A DNA stretch of 64,000 nt from Stenopsyche tienmushanensis (lineage: Eukaryota > Arthropoda > Insecta > Trichoptera > Stenopsychidae): positions 1 through 64,000 of the forward strand of contig WACJ01000390.1 of the NCBI GenBank assembly GCA_008973525.1, written 5' to 3'. Of this stretch, positions 47,856 through 59,104 are shown piece after piece; the stretch's first letter is position 1, and each line of letters begins with the position of its first letter. The position numbers and the translations under genes are program-made. The notes under the pieces were generated by a model. That model was not told the DNA's origin. It saw only the letters and a list, made by a program, of their open reading frames with translations, and did no database searches.

Positions 47856-48150
47856 TCTAATATATAAAAATTAATATTTGTTTGTTCGTACGTAATGTGC
47901 TGCCATACCGTTCATCAGATTGCAATAAAACTTCGTTCACTTATTGCCAAAGACTGCGCAAATAACATAGGCATAGTCTAATATATAAAAATCAATATTT
48001 GTTTGTTCGTATTCAATGCGCTTCTATATCGTTCATTCGATTGCGATAAAACTTTGTCAACTTACGGTTGTTACTTGCAGAAATAACATCATTATAGTAA
48101 AATATTTTATGGATGCACCATTTTGGCGCATTTTGGTCTGGTGAAATGAA
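47856..48150 (+). mobile_element. Helitron-like element with two consecutive 5' ends
   Basis: Starts TCTAATATATAAAAATTAAT at 47856 and again TCTAATATATAAAAATCAAT at 47977, 121 bp later, each followed by TTTGTTTGTTCGTA and a GATTGC(A/G)ATAAAACTT block. After the second comes TGGATGCACCATTTTGGCGC, which resembles 38089-38106 in the complete element. No 3' end. Confidence 0.7.
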
Positions 48151-48382
48151 ATTTGGAGAGAAAGGATGCGCGCGCAATTCGGTGGGGTTAAGTTTATAAT
48201 AAAAAAGGATTTAAAGCTGGATTTTGGGTTGATAATAATATTAGCTACAATTAGAAAACAATCTAATGAAAGTCCTCTTCATATAATTAACATACTTTAA
48301 TAAGCTCTATTTATTCAAATTAATATGATTGACTTTAGTTATATTGTACTATATTCTAAAGAAATTTAAAATTCTAAAGTTA
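48151..48382. other. Unique AT-rich sequence
   Basis: Nothing recognised. Confidence 0.3.
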
Positions 48383-48500
48383 TTTTAACAGCGCCATCCT
48401 CCCGTGGCGTTGTAGATACATTGCGCTTGGTGATGCGCAGGACAGTAGCCTTGACTGCGGGAGGACGTCCTTCCTACAGACAGATCTCTCTCGCACTCTA
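48383..48500 (+). repeat. LTR-like family A, short fragment
   Basis: TTATTTTAACAGCGCCATCC, GATGCGCAGGA, GACTGCGGGAGGACGTCC, CAGATCTCTCTCGCACTC. Confidence 0.65.
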
Positions 48501-49484
48501 TTTTAACAATTTTTTAACAAAACTTGACATTCATACTTTGGGTAAAACATGTAGTTATTATCTCACATAATCAATTGTCGTATATTTATTTGCTGTTTTA
48601 AATTGCATTTTAATGTAATAATTGCGACATGTATTCCATTTATAAATTAGCTGTTTGATGTAAAGTTAAAAATTAATAAAAAATGCTTACCATGACGTAG
48701 CAATGTGAGTCCGGAAAAGTAATTAGTCTTCAACTTAAATTGCATTTACAGATTAAATTCAGACTTTTCGCTCTACTTTTATTACATTTTGACTTTAGAA
48801 GATTGTAAGACTGTGAAAGCTTTTGTCTTTGCTTTCTTCATTAAGACTAAATGAAAGGAAATCCTCCGAGACTGAACAAGCGGCATAACTACAATGCTTC
48901 ATTTCAAACATAACGAACCAATTTCGATTTTTCTCGGTATGAAAAATAAAATAGTAAATTTAATATCGCCATTTTATATATTATAGTATATATATATATA
49001 TGTTTTGTATTGCAGAACATCTCGTCCTTCATTTTTCGCATTTTGTATCACAATCGGAAACGTAATAATTCATGTCACGATGCTGTTAGACCATTTTCTT
49101 ATAAGTGTATACATTTTGTCTCTCGCCGGGGAAAAATCCAAAATACATATTTTGTAGATTCTTTTCATCGAGAGCCCCTTAAAACAACAAGGCCCTTTAA
49201 AAATCACAAGAGCGTCCTAAGGTCGAAGATAAAAAATCAACAAATGGAGAAACCTACAAATATAATATATGTGGAATTGGTTTCGCGGTTCGGTTGTTTC
49301 GCTGAAAAAGAAACGGAAAAACAGTTAAACTTAGTATTATGTAGCATCCATCGCATATATAAATAAACTTTTGAAGCGAATGGTCCAAAAAAATGTATTT
49401 ATACGAAATTTTAATATTTGTATGCTCAAACAATAATGATTACTTACTTAAATGAAAGATTTTAATGATGAAGATACTAACGCA
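48501..49484. other. Unique AT-rich sequence
   Basis: A TA run at 48986-49000. The 118-codon frame at 49010-49366 has no recognisable motif. Confidence 0.3.
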
Positions 49485-49790
49485 TAGGTTCGTTCTTATT
49501 TCGGATCATGTGTGGCCGGACAGGTGGATGGAGATGGGCGGTCGTCAAACAAAAAGACCCTTTTCTCTCGGTAACTTTTTATTCAGCATAAAAGAGAGAG
49601 GTCTGGCTGCGAGAAGGACGTGCTCTCGCAGTCAAGGCCAATTAACAACTCCTTCGACTCCCGCTTCCTACGCGTCACAATTCAATCGGCAACGATGAAC
49701 GCGCAAGAAGCGACCAGTCTGGCGAATTAAATTCGTCCAAATCAACAGCGCTATTGCATGGGGATGTTAAATCGCCCACGCCAAACAAAG
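49485..49790 (-). repeat. LTR-like family A, copy lacking the central block
   Basis: TTCTTATTTCGGATCATGTG, GTAACTTTTTATTCAGCAT, TCTGGCTGCGAGAAGGACG, then CTGGCGAATTAAATTCG and CATGGGGATGTTAAATCGCC. The CAGGTGCAATGT...CGCCATC block is missing. Confidence 0.75.
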
Positions 49791-50119
49791 ATAAAAAAAA
49801 TCGTACATGGGAAGAGATTTTGATTAGTTATTGCGATTAAATGTATGACCAATGCTAGTCACTGTTTACTCGTGGTCACTCGCTGGTCGAAATGTTTAGT
49901 TCTTTGCGCACAACAGCGACTGACTGGATTGAGGATTCATTTTCATCGAACCCATTTCCTGCGCTGCTGTATGGTCTGTTCCAGATTGGCCCGGACTAGC
50001 CACATAGAGAGTGTCTTCCACTGATTTTTTAGCCCCACGAGAAACGCTACGTTTCAAGGGAGTTATTTTCGCAGGTTCACTGCCATCACGAATCCAACCT
50101 CAATTTGAAGGGGTCTGCA
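49791..50119. other. Unassigned sequence, partly GC-richer
   Basis: GGCCCGGACTAGCCACATAG at 49990 resembles 25860. It may be the 5' side of the LINE tail that follows. Confidence 0.3.
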
Positions 50120-50520
50120 GCAGATGACGGACTGCAGGGGCTACCTCTTCCCCATGGTACTCGTACTGGTTCGATCATTCTTAGTACCTAACCACGGGGA
50201 AGAGTCACCCTTCGACGACCTTATGACAGCCCGCACATCTAACAACGCCAAAGCCCTGGCAAAATGTGTTGCCCTGGCAAGGCGCTGAGGGCGCCGGGAT
50301 GGGTCACCAGATCTTTGTGTCCCACTGGTCACTCACATGGCCCACGGACACGGCACAGAAGTGCCTTCTGCTCAGCTCCCATGTTTTCGCACCACCATAG
50401 AACATGTTCTGCGTCCATGCTCGGTGCAGTGCAATCTGAGCTCGGACAATCTGAGCGATCCGACAGTCCAAGTCTCATTAAGTGGGCACTAAAATGGCCG
50501 TGACCCGCGAGAAATTGCGC
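50120..50520 (-). pseudogene. LINE tail family T, diverged copy
   Basis: The minus-strand frame reads GLSDRSDCPSSDCTAPSMDA and EHVLWWCENMGAEQKALLC, parallel to GLSTTSECPCG...HVLC at 50844-50530. The Cys-His cluster is recognisable. A stop and frameshift follow. Confidence 0.6.
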
Positions 50521-50529
50521 TATTCAATG

Positions 50530-51000
50530 ATTGGGCGCGATCCCCTTGTTCTTAAACCTCCTCTCGACGGAGTCGAAGAACCGAAACAAATGGCGGCCTC
50601 TTGTTGAAGCCCCAGGGAAGCGTTTCCCCCCAAAACTTTTATAAAAAGCCCTAAATTTCCTAAAATTAGAGGGAAAGACTACAAATTTTGGGTGTCCAAC
50701 CGGACTGAATTTCGGACCACTGACACTTTCGAACGCCTCGCGATCGGACGCCATGTCCGAAAATGTGCACAGAACATGGTCTGTGTTTATGAACGAATCT
50801 CCGCATGGACACTCCGAAGTTGTTGAAAGCCCAAACCTAACCAACGAGGCCCTAAATCACCCGTGTCCTGTGAGAAACTGAGACGTCCAGTGATCCGGGA
50901 TGACCCAGCGACATCTCAGGCGGTGCCTAACCAAGAGGAAGAAAGTGAGAAGTGGCGGCCGACGACCGACGCAGACCACCTCTCCTGCCATCTAAATAAA
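50530..51000 (-). pseudogene. LINE tail family T, longest copy
   Basis: The 106-codon minus frame (50524-50844) reads FGLSTTSECPCGDSFINTDH, VLC, MASDREAFE, GPKFSPVGHPKF and FYKSFGGKRF. The C-P-C-G...H...C cluster is the zinc-binding motif found after the reverse transcriptase or RNase H region of many LINEs. Upstream of it (50860-51000) the same family continues in other frames. The rest of the LINE is missing. Confidence 0.7.
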
Positions 51001-51059
51001 GCTTCGAGAAGATTGCCGAAAGCGTCTGAGGCATCCGCCTCTATCTGGATTTTTCTGAA

Positions 51060-51460
51060 TCTTTGGGACGGAAGGAAATATAGGAAGTCTTCTGTTCAAC
51101 AAAAAGAACAAACTGAAAAACGAAATTCAGGGAGCTTACGAGATCGATTGTTCAGCCTGTATCATATCGTACATTGAACAAACCAATAGATACATCACCC
51201 ACGGGGTGGGGACAGTGCATCAGAACGCAGTCTTGGAATTGAATTTCAAATCTGCAGTACACGAACATGGTATTAAGAACGATCATCACATCAATTTTGA
51301 TGGTACAAAAACATAGCAACGAATTGCGAGAGAGTGATGGAAATCGAAAAATGAAAAAACTCCACATTCAATGGACGAGACGACGGCACTAGCATACCCA
51401 GAACTTGGCTACCAATTTTATCGAAAATTAAGGCATCAATAACCAAGCAAAAAAATCTGA
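51060..51460 (+). pseudogene. Penelope-like element GIY-YIG endonuclease remnant
   Basis: From 51131 the plus frame reads GAYEIDCSACIISYIEQTNR and YI, then SAVHEHGIKNDHHINFDGTK, matching the order of the Penelope-like GIY-YIG domain: GVYEIxCxxC, YIGQT, a central SA...H block and HxINFDxT. The GIY core is GAY and the YIG is YIE, so two signature positions are lost, and stops follow (after INFDGTKT and IARE). No reverse transcriptase is seen upstream. Confidence 0.75.
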
Positions 51461-51715
51461 AAGTGCAAACAATCTACCATGAAGCGACGGCAATGCATAG
51501 CCCGACAAGGAGCATCACTAAGGCGCCGGCAGCCACTCCGCGTCCACGAGTCCGTCAGGAGACTCGAAGTATCGGAAAGATATATATTTAAACCTATCAA
51601 ATATAATAATTAATAAGCGCGATTGTATACCCATTTTTCAGTGTAATTAAAAATATATAAATTCATTCCAATAAACTGAATTAAAATACATACACTTTAT
51701 ATATTTAAGTGTGGC
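51461..51715. other. Sequence between Penelope remnant and Helitron end
   Basis: Left part may be the end of the Penelope-like element; the rest is AT-rich and unassigned. Confidence 0.3.
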
Positions 51716-51743
51716 ATTGCAACGCATGCCGGGTATTCGCTAG
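51716..51743 (+). mobile_element. Helitron-like 3' end
   Basis: CATTGCAACGCATGCCGGGT followed by ATTCGCTAG|T. No matching 5' end was found nearby, so the left limit is unknown. Confidence 0.65.
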
Positions 51744-52911
51744 TAGTTAATAAAGTTATTCAATTAAATAATATAATTTTTGCATCATATTTTGAGATGA
51801 ATTCATTTTCTATCAGTCTACACAATGGAATTGGAGTGTCTCGCAGTGCGGACCCAGTGTGTAAATTTCGCCCAAAGGTGATATTTTATGCGAGTTTTCC
51901 GAAAAATTGCCAATAAAACCCATTTTTTAAACCATAACACTTTTACGAGTGCAAAAGAAAATTGTTTCGGCACTCGTAAAAAAACTAAAACACATTGTAA
52001 AAATATTTATTGGAGTCGTTTGCAGGCGATAAAGCGCCTCATTCATGATAAGGCTTCGTCTTAGGGGCACGAGGGTGAGCCGAATTAAAGTTTCTCCATC
52101 ATTATAAACATTTTCACGACACGCGTTATCTATTAGCGGAAATGAAATAGATATAAAGCAAAACTTTGCCCGAATAAAATGCCCCAGGCGAGGACTTCCA
52201 TATATATTTCTGCTTGTCTTTGAATATGAAATATTATCGCAGTTATTGGATTATGGCGAAGGACGACACGGAAGTCCTAGAAAATAGGCAACCGTTGACC
52301 CAGATACGAAAATTGAAGACTGCTTTCAAATTTTGCATCAGATAAATCCACATCCGTCAAGATGATCAGGAGTGCAAAAATTAAATTAAGCTCAAAATGT
52401 GTCCAGCTCCCGAATGTGCTTTTATCGCCCCCTTAACAGCGCCTTCTTCCGCTTTTTTACGACCGTGCTGATTTTTCACCCATGAAGCCATCCCCCTTGT
52501 AAACAATTCTTTATTTTGCTGTAAAATTCATTTTATTCCCCGCTTTTAGCGCTTCATACAATACAAAGTGTCTACGATGCATGTAACGCTGAAAGATGAT
52601 TCCGAATTGCAACACTAGACTCATGTGGGTTTTATATCTTTGCGACGTTAGCACTATCGACCTTATCGTCTTTATTTTATTTTGTATGAAACTAGCGATA
52701 TCAATTCGGCCAGGCGAAACATTTTAACCCCTTGTTGGACGTGTGGATGCGCAATCTTGCCAGAGCTTATCCGGTCTATCCTAAATATATCCCATTGGAT
52801 GATAGAGCAAATTTCATACAAACTGAAATATACAATATAAATTCAAAAATATTTCATAATTATTGCTGAAAGGCGTAGATGTTCAATCAAATTATTTAGG
52901 ATGGTATACAG
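51744..52911. other. Unique sequence
   Basis: 52000-52560 is less AT-rich than the flanks. No recognised frame or repeat. Confidence 0.3.
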
Positions 52912-53320
52912 GCAATGATAGCACCTCATATCGTGTTGAATCCTGGAGTTTATTTCGCTATTGATTGATTTGTTATGTGTGAAGATGCATCCAACTCGCT
53001 TTTAGAATACATGAATGAGTGATTTGTTTATTTATTGATTTGGATGTGGTTGCTTAGCAACACGCGCTTAGTTGGAAAGCTACGCGATGTATTGGTGTGA
53101 GAGTGAGAGGTTAGGATGCGTGCGCTCTCCCTCACTTGGTATAGCGACTGGCGAGCCGCCGAGCAGCACGACGCGCCAGCCGTCCAGCGCGGCCTTGGCT
53201 CACGCAGCCGAGCGCTTGAGCAAACATTAGATTAATAGCATTATCGCCTCTCGGTATAGTTGACAAAAGGCTTTGTTTACCTTAGCAAATTTTGAACAGA
53301 CGGACAGGCGGAAAGACATT
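52912..53320 (-). mobile_element. Family H element, reverse copy
   Basis: Reverse complement of most of 32880-33280: GCAATGATAGCACCTCATAT, GAAGATGCATCCAACTCGC, GTTGCTTAGCAACACGCG, CTGGCGAGCCGCCGAGCA. It stops at the point where copy 2 begins its 190-bp extra segment. Confidence 0.75.
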
Positions 53321-54214
53321 TGCTAGAACAATACACTCAAACCTCTTTTTGTGCGAATTCGAAGTTATGCGGGTTTTTTTAAAGCATTTTTTTTCATCAC
53401 AATTTTTTTCAACGCGGTTGACATATCTCACGTTTTAATTGATTAATTTACTTCAAACTGGGTGCGAATCTTTTCTATGCAACCCTCTATTATTTCTTCC
53501 AGACTTATGTCAAAATTTATTTTTTAACTACTTAAAATACATTAAAACTTTGACAAAATAAGGCCAAAAAATGATTTGACTGAGTTCTTGAATGTCTGAA
53601 TCTTTTCTAATTATGAACTTCATTGTTGGAAAAATAATAATTTACACAGAACAATGACATTGAGACTGGGTATACTATTTTTTCCGAAGGGGAGAGCGAT
53701 TCATATCGAAAATTATCATAAAGCGATGATTTAATTAAAATAATTAATATTTCTCTAGTGGGTGTTTGGTATTTGAGATGTCAGATGTCAAACATTCTTA
53801 AAATTTTACCAATGTCATTTTTAATTGCCTTGTTTTCCTGTTTTTTTTTATTAACTTTTTTTATGCGATTTTGGATATATTTTATATAGCTGTTTCAAAG
53901 TTATGCGGTTTTTAAAATCCAAGGAACGCTTCACTTTTTTAGAATTAAATTTGAGACTTTAATTCTAAATTTATAACAATCAACCTATAGAAAAATAGTT
54001 AGAATAAAAATAGCATCACAATGCTTTACAATCAGATATATATTGCTTTAAAATTATTTATTTAGATAAGAACACTTTGAAGCTTCTAAAGTAACTGGTG
54101 AATGATAATCAATAATAGTACTTACACCAGTGAAAGACTAAAATGCTGCCGTGCTATTTACATATGAGGAATATATTAAGGGCTTTAAATTTGGCTTGAA
54201 TTTTTTCGCGTTTG
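53321..54214. other. Unique AT-rich sequence
   Basis: Nothing recognised. Confidence 0.3.
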
Positions 54215-54510
54215 TTCTTCTTTCGGATCATATGTAACCGGACGGATGAATGAAGATGGATGGGCGTTGGACAAACTAACTCCCCCTTTCTGGGTAACTT
54301 TTTATTCAGCACAAGAGAGAGACAGATCTGGCTGCGAGAAGGACGTATTCTCGCAGCCAAGGCTAACCGACGACTCTTCCGACTCTCGCCTCCTGTGCGT
54401 CACTACCCAACTGGCAACGGTGCACGCGCAAGAAGCGATCCGTCGGTATGCAGGTGCAATGTCTCCGTAGGGCCACAAGAGATGGCACTGTTAAAATAAC
54501 ACATTGCACA
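54215..54510 (-). repeat. LTR-like family A, long copy
   Basis: GTTCTTCTTTCGGATCATAT, GGTAACTTTTTATTCAGCA, the GC-rich block, CGCCTCCTGTGCGTCACTAC, CAGGTGCAATGTCTCC and GATGGCACTGTTAAAATAAC. The polyadenylation-like AATAAA is on the minus strand at 54300-54307. Confidence 0.75.
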
Positions 54511-55389
54511 TAACAGCGCTTAGCATTTAGAGGGTTAAATTTCTTTCAAAGACATTTTTCAGAATAAATTTGAATTACTTGCGGTCTACTAGTTTTTGGA
54601 TGTTTTTCTTGTCTCTTTTCACAGTTTCAATGAATAAACACACAATCGAACAAATTGAATACAATTATGCAAGACGTCTGCATCTTACTAACAATGCATT
54701 CAATTAAATCAACCCTTTTCATGCCAGTCACAAGCGAGCTTACAAGCGGCGGCACACTGCAATTTCATCCCGGAAAGTTTGTCTAACTAAATGTCCGGAT
54801 GAGCGATTACGGCGGCGTCCTATCCATTAGCCTGATGAGGATATAATAAACTTAAACCGCAAGGACTCCGGGGTCCTTCTTACATTGTAGTCCCTGGAGT
54901 CCCAATCTTAATAGCGGCTATTACGGTGACACTCTGAATACACAACGGAGATCTAATCTCCAAGGAAATAGGTGCTCCCCAAAAATGTAACTTTGTAAGC
55001 TGACTCTAATGAAGGACACTTTTGCATGTTTTTGTCCCACAATACATCAAATTACGTCTGAGGTCCTTTGAAAGTAGGTCGTAATTTGTCGCAAAAGGCT
55101 CCCCGGCTTATATTCACTGGAACGAACACTGTCTTATTATTAAGGCTTATTTGAAGCAATCTAATAATGAAGGATCTACTATAAATATACCATAATAATA
55201 TTTAAGTATAAATTATGAATTATTTGAATAATCCAGCTAAATTACACAAGCCCATTTAGTATTTTTGAACCTGTCTCGAATGAATCAAAAGATTTAACAT
55301 TTATCCCTTCAATGCTCGTCTCATTAAATTATTTTATAAGATCTATAATAAATCTTATATTTTATAAGATTTATTATATCCTATGTTAC
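54511..55389. other. Unique sequence with a long perfect hairpin
   Basis: 55344-55378 is a 16-bp perfect inverted repeat (TATAATAAATCTTATA) with a 3-nt loop. Otherwise nothing. Confidence 0.4.
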
Positions 55390-55640
55390 GTAAGAGCAGG
55401 GGCGCTCGTCGGAATGTACGCAACTTTTTTATTCAGGACGACATAGAGAGATCTGGCTGCGAGAAGGACGTCCTCCCGCAACCAAGGCCAACCGACCACT
55501 CTTCTTGACTCCCGCCTCCTGCGCGTTACTACCCAACCGGCAACGGTGCACGTGCAAGAAGCGATCAATCGGTTATGGCAATGTCGCAAAGTCCCCGCAG
55601 CGCCACAGACGATGGTGCTATTAAAATAGCACACCATCAT
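55390..55640 (-). repeat. LTR-like family A, copy
   Basis: ACTTTTTTATTCAGGACG, GATCTGGCTGCGAGAAGGAC, CGCCTCCTGCGCGTTACTAC, ending CTATTAAAATAGCACACCA. The R1 remnant begins almost at once to the right. Confidence 0.7.
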
Positions 55641-55649
55641 TTTGGTGGT

Positions 55650-57350
55650 AGTGTGGGATTTTTATCTACTAAACCCCTACTAATTAAGTATTGCACAAGA
55701 ATAGCAGCGATGTGTCCTTCTAGGGCTCTCCGTTTGTCTCTTTCTGGTTGTCATTCAAGTAGGACAGAGTGATCTACAAATTAATTTGTAGTACGGTTGC
55801 CATTTCTTAGCCTTTTCAATGCTCCTCATTGTATAGGGCACTCTTTTGTACCCATGAAGTGGTCTGCTTTGGTTTCCTTCTCTTTGTATGTGTGGCAGCA
55901 GGGGTCCTTTATGCAGGCAGCTGTCTTGCGTCGTGCTTTAACACATCTACGGCATACTTCTACGCATAGAATTCGATAATTGGTCCACCATATCTTGACT
56001 TTTCCAGCTTCTAGGAGCTGGATTCCCGCCTAGGCTGGCACATAAACAATGGTCAGTTGTGTTCCACATAGGTCAGATTTCTGAAAACGAACTTCTACGT
56101 TCTCTTTCTGTAGGTTGCTTGCCTTGCATAAGGCAGCAACGACGTCTCTTCCATCCACTCCTTCTTCTATATCGAGGATCGTAAGAGTTTCGGTCTGCGC
56201 CAGTTGTTTAACTTCCGCGTTCTGGCGGCAAATCGGCTGCGATGAACGACGGAACACGTCTATGATTTCATTAGCTCGGTGATAGAGGTCGAAATGAGGC
56301 AGACGCTGCAGGTGATTAATAAAACGTCGAACAATCGGCACAACGTATTTATTCAATTAATCCACACAAATAGGAGAACCAGAGGCAAGCAAGCGAATTT
56401 GCGTTATACGAAGCAAGTGGGTGATGATTCACCCGATGGTAGACGCTTGGTCGCAGCGTTTTCTCGAACTCGAAGATCCTTCCCTGTTGGGGTCTATAAG
56501 CAAAGGGAACCCCCCGCGGAAATCTTCCTCCATCGGGGGTGAGGTTGAAGAGCTGGTCGTCCGAGGAGATCCTTCTCTGTCGGGTTCTGGTAGTCAACCC
56601 GGTTGTCCGAAGAGGTCCTTCTTCGTCGAGGTCTGCTCGACGACTCCCTCGTATTCGTACTTCGACTCTTCTTCATAATCCTCGTAGAAATTGGAAGATT
56701 TTCTTCCACGTTGCAAAATAATATTATTTTCCTTCTTTGTTTAGCCTTTCGAGATTTCTGCGACACCTTCTCTTTTTTCCCATTCCTTGCTGGGCCTTCT
56801 TCCTGTTGTCTTTTATTTTTCCTCTTGTGGCTTACCTCCGTCCACTCCTTAGGCTTTCCATTCCCTGAGGGTTTGACACTCTCAGATACGCATGGTTGGG
56901 GCACATCCTTGGTTCTCACAGCTTTTGCCATTTTTAGGCATAAAATGGCATTTTCGGCGTTCGCCAGACTTTCAAGTACCCTTTTGGGCACCACCTTCTC
57001 TTTGTTTTGATTTCGTGTATCTACCGCTTTAGGGACTCTCTCGTCTTTTGTTATTTTTAATGCGCACTGCGGAAAGTTTTGTTCCTCATTAAGGAGAGCA
57101 GTGATAGTGGTAGCCTCCGTTGCTTTCCCCATATCCATCTCATTTTATTTTTATTCCCTGAGCAGTTTTAGCTGATGCTGAGCTTGCTGTAGCTGTTCTC
57201 TTAGCAAACTTATTCCCTTTGTCTGTTTAACCCGCTCTCTCACTGCCTCAATTCTGAGTCTTCTGATTTCGATTGCCATCAGTTTGCCTCGAGTTGCTGT
57301 CAAGTGAATACGTCAAGATTGCTTAAAGGTAAGGTAAGCTCACTATCTAT
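55650..57350 (-). mobile_element. R1-type LINE with ORF1 and a collapsed ORF2
   Basis: On the minus strand it reads 5' sequence, ORF1 (57279 to about 55810), an ORF2 start ATGGCAACCGTACTACAAAT at 55803, and then, after under 100 bp, a 3' end with AGTAGGGGTTTAGTAG near 55665. Almost all of ORF2 (endonuclease, reverse transcriptase) is deleted. Full elements of this clade are several kilobases longer. Confidence 0.7.
55810..57279 (-). pseudogene. R1-type LINE ORF1 (gag-like), broken
   Basis: From the ATG at 57279: MAIEIRRLRIEAVRERVKQT and REQLQQAQHQLKLLRE (a likely coiled coil), then two in-frame stops, then MDMGKATEAT (57138) and a long basic, low-complexity stretch with KEWTEVSHKRKNKRQQ. After frameshifts near 56500 and 56370 comes TLTILDIEEGVDGRDVVAAL and VRFQKSDLCGTQLTIVYVP, the conserved gag-like fold region. 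Then VCRRCVKARRKTAAC and DPCCHTYKEKE, Cys-rich knuckles that bind nucleic acid. ORF1 packages LINE RNA. At least two stops and two frameshifts. Confidence 0.75.
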
Positions 57351-58659
57351 TAAATAAAGATGATTTTTAATCCAGCGCACTAGGAGGAGACGTCGTATGG
57401 TGGATAGAGATCAGAATGGAACCGCTATCAATATCATACTCAGACTGTGAGACCCGCAAGATGCGGTTTTTAAAATCATGAGAGGCATTGTTTAATTAGT
57501 GCCAAATTTATGACATGCCATGGCATTTTATGTGCCATGGCATGGCCGTCCTTTATATGTGATATTCGAAATATTTCCAATTCGTCTGGTTATTTTCCTC
57601 CGAAGCAGTCCAATACATTTTTTGCGCCCGTCTCTGAACAAATTGAATGACGTCCATAAAAATCGTTTGATATATATTTTCCTTTTTTTGCCGGGGTGAT
57701 GGATCACATTGGTCAAGTGATCAAATATGTCTCGAAGAAAAATCGCACCCATTCATGTTCGCTTTTTATTGGGGAGTGTACAAAAAACGTCGAAAGAAGC
57801 GAAAGAGTTATCTTTATATTCGATCATGGTTTATCAGGACGTATAATTATGCATTTGGGGTCGTATTGATTTTTTTTTGTTCGCAGATACTTTGGTGTCT
57901 TTTATGAGTTTCCCGCGGCAATAAAGGGAGCGTATCCTATTCGAGGAAATATTTCAAGGATTTTCAAGTCCGGGATGAAGTTAATATCGAAAAACAGATC
58001 AGGATTTCTCGGTTTCAATTCGCCGCTTTGTGTTTTCTTTTATCAGAGGGTTGTAAAAGAAAAGATTAAAAAACTTTGATCAGTCCTTGGGAAATTCCAG
58101 CAGGGAGTTATTTTTGCTCTGCAATAGTTTAAGAGCACATGAAATTAAATTTTCATAGACTGAATAATAAAAATAGAAAAAAAATGCATCATTATCATAA
58201 TATTGTTCCATTTCTATGAAATTTAATCCAAGCCTTATGTCGAAATGCAAAAAATCCTGGATGAAATGCTGAATAGGATCTATACTACTAACGATTTCGT
58301 TTCGGGGTCTAAATTATACGTCATTGTCAGGCTTGCATAATGACGTCGGGCGACAGCTGCTGGTTGGCTGCCAACCTGTTTATTTCGTCCTCATTTGTGA
58401 ACATTGTGGCTATAGCAAGATACCCCGTTGAGAAATTACAAGGAATACATTATACTTTCAAAATGACATAAACAACTCACCACCCAAATACATAATGCCT
58501 TGGATTTAATTTAATTCGAACATATTTGAATATTTTAATAATACATACTTTTTACTATGAATTATTCAAACGTATAAATATGCCCATACAAAGCATATAA
58601 AATGTCTTTGTTCAAATCACGACTTCAAATTCCGTCGATGAAAATATTGATACGAAAGA
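57351..58659. other. Unique sequence
   Basis: 57700-58130 is less AT-rich. No recognised frame or repeat. GTGCCATGGCATGGCC at 57531 holds a short palindrome. Confidence 0.3.
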
Positions 58660-58930
58660 CGGCAAGCGAGCACCGGCACGGATGGACGGGGATCCGACGA
58701 AAAGACTCGAGAGAGAAAGATCTGGCTGTGAGAAGGACGTCTTCCCGCAACCAAGGCCAACCGACAATAACTCTTCTTAACTCCCGCCTCTTGCGCGTCA
58801 CCACCCAACCGGCAACGGTGCACGCGCAAGAAGTTCGGTATGCAGGTGCAATGTCTCCGCAGGGCCACAAGAGATGGCGCTATTAAAATAACACATTCCA
58901 TCTAAAGAGAGACGGAAGATTTCACTGTTG
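58660..58930 (-). repeat. LTR-like family A, copy
   Basis: GATCTGGCTGTGAGAAGGAC, CGCCTCTTGCGCGTCACCAC, CAGGTGCAATGTCTCCGCAG, GATGGCGCTATTAAAATAAC, then AAAGAGAGACGGAAGATTTC. Confidence 0.75.
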
Positions 58931-59015
58931 CGCACAGAACTTTACAGATTATGTCTGCTAACTTAAGCACTTTAATTAGACGGTCATCCAATACCCTTTG
59001 GTGGATTTTTTTCAC

Positions 59016-59084
59016 CATTTCTGGCGTGGTCATCTCATTTGGTCGACATTTGGCAGCTCGTACGACCTCGTTTAAGCTCTGCCA
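59016..59084 (+). repeat. Short repeat G, copy 2
   Basis: CATTTCTGGCGTGGTCATC and GGCAGCTCGTACGACCTCG; lacks about 10 bp present at 23627-23705. Confidence 0.6.
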
Positions 59085-59104
59085 TCAGATATTTTACTAT
59101 TGTA

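Noticed and set aside
53321..54214. Possible gene in the AT-rich stretch
   Set aside because: Frequent stops in all frames and no recognisable motif.
56349..57010. Plus-strand frames opposite the R1 ORF1
   Set aside because: They are antisense to a recognised gag-like ORF1 and carry no motif.
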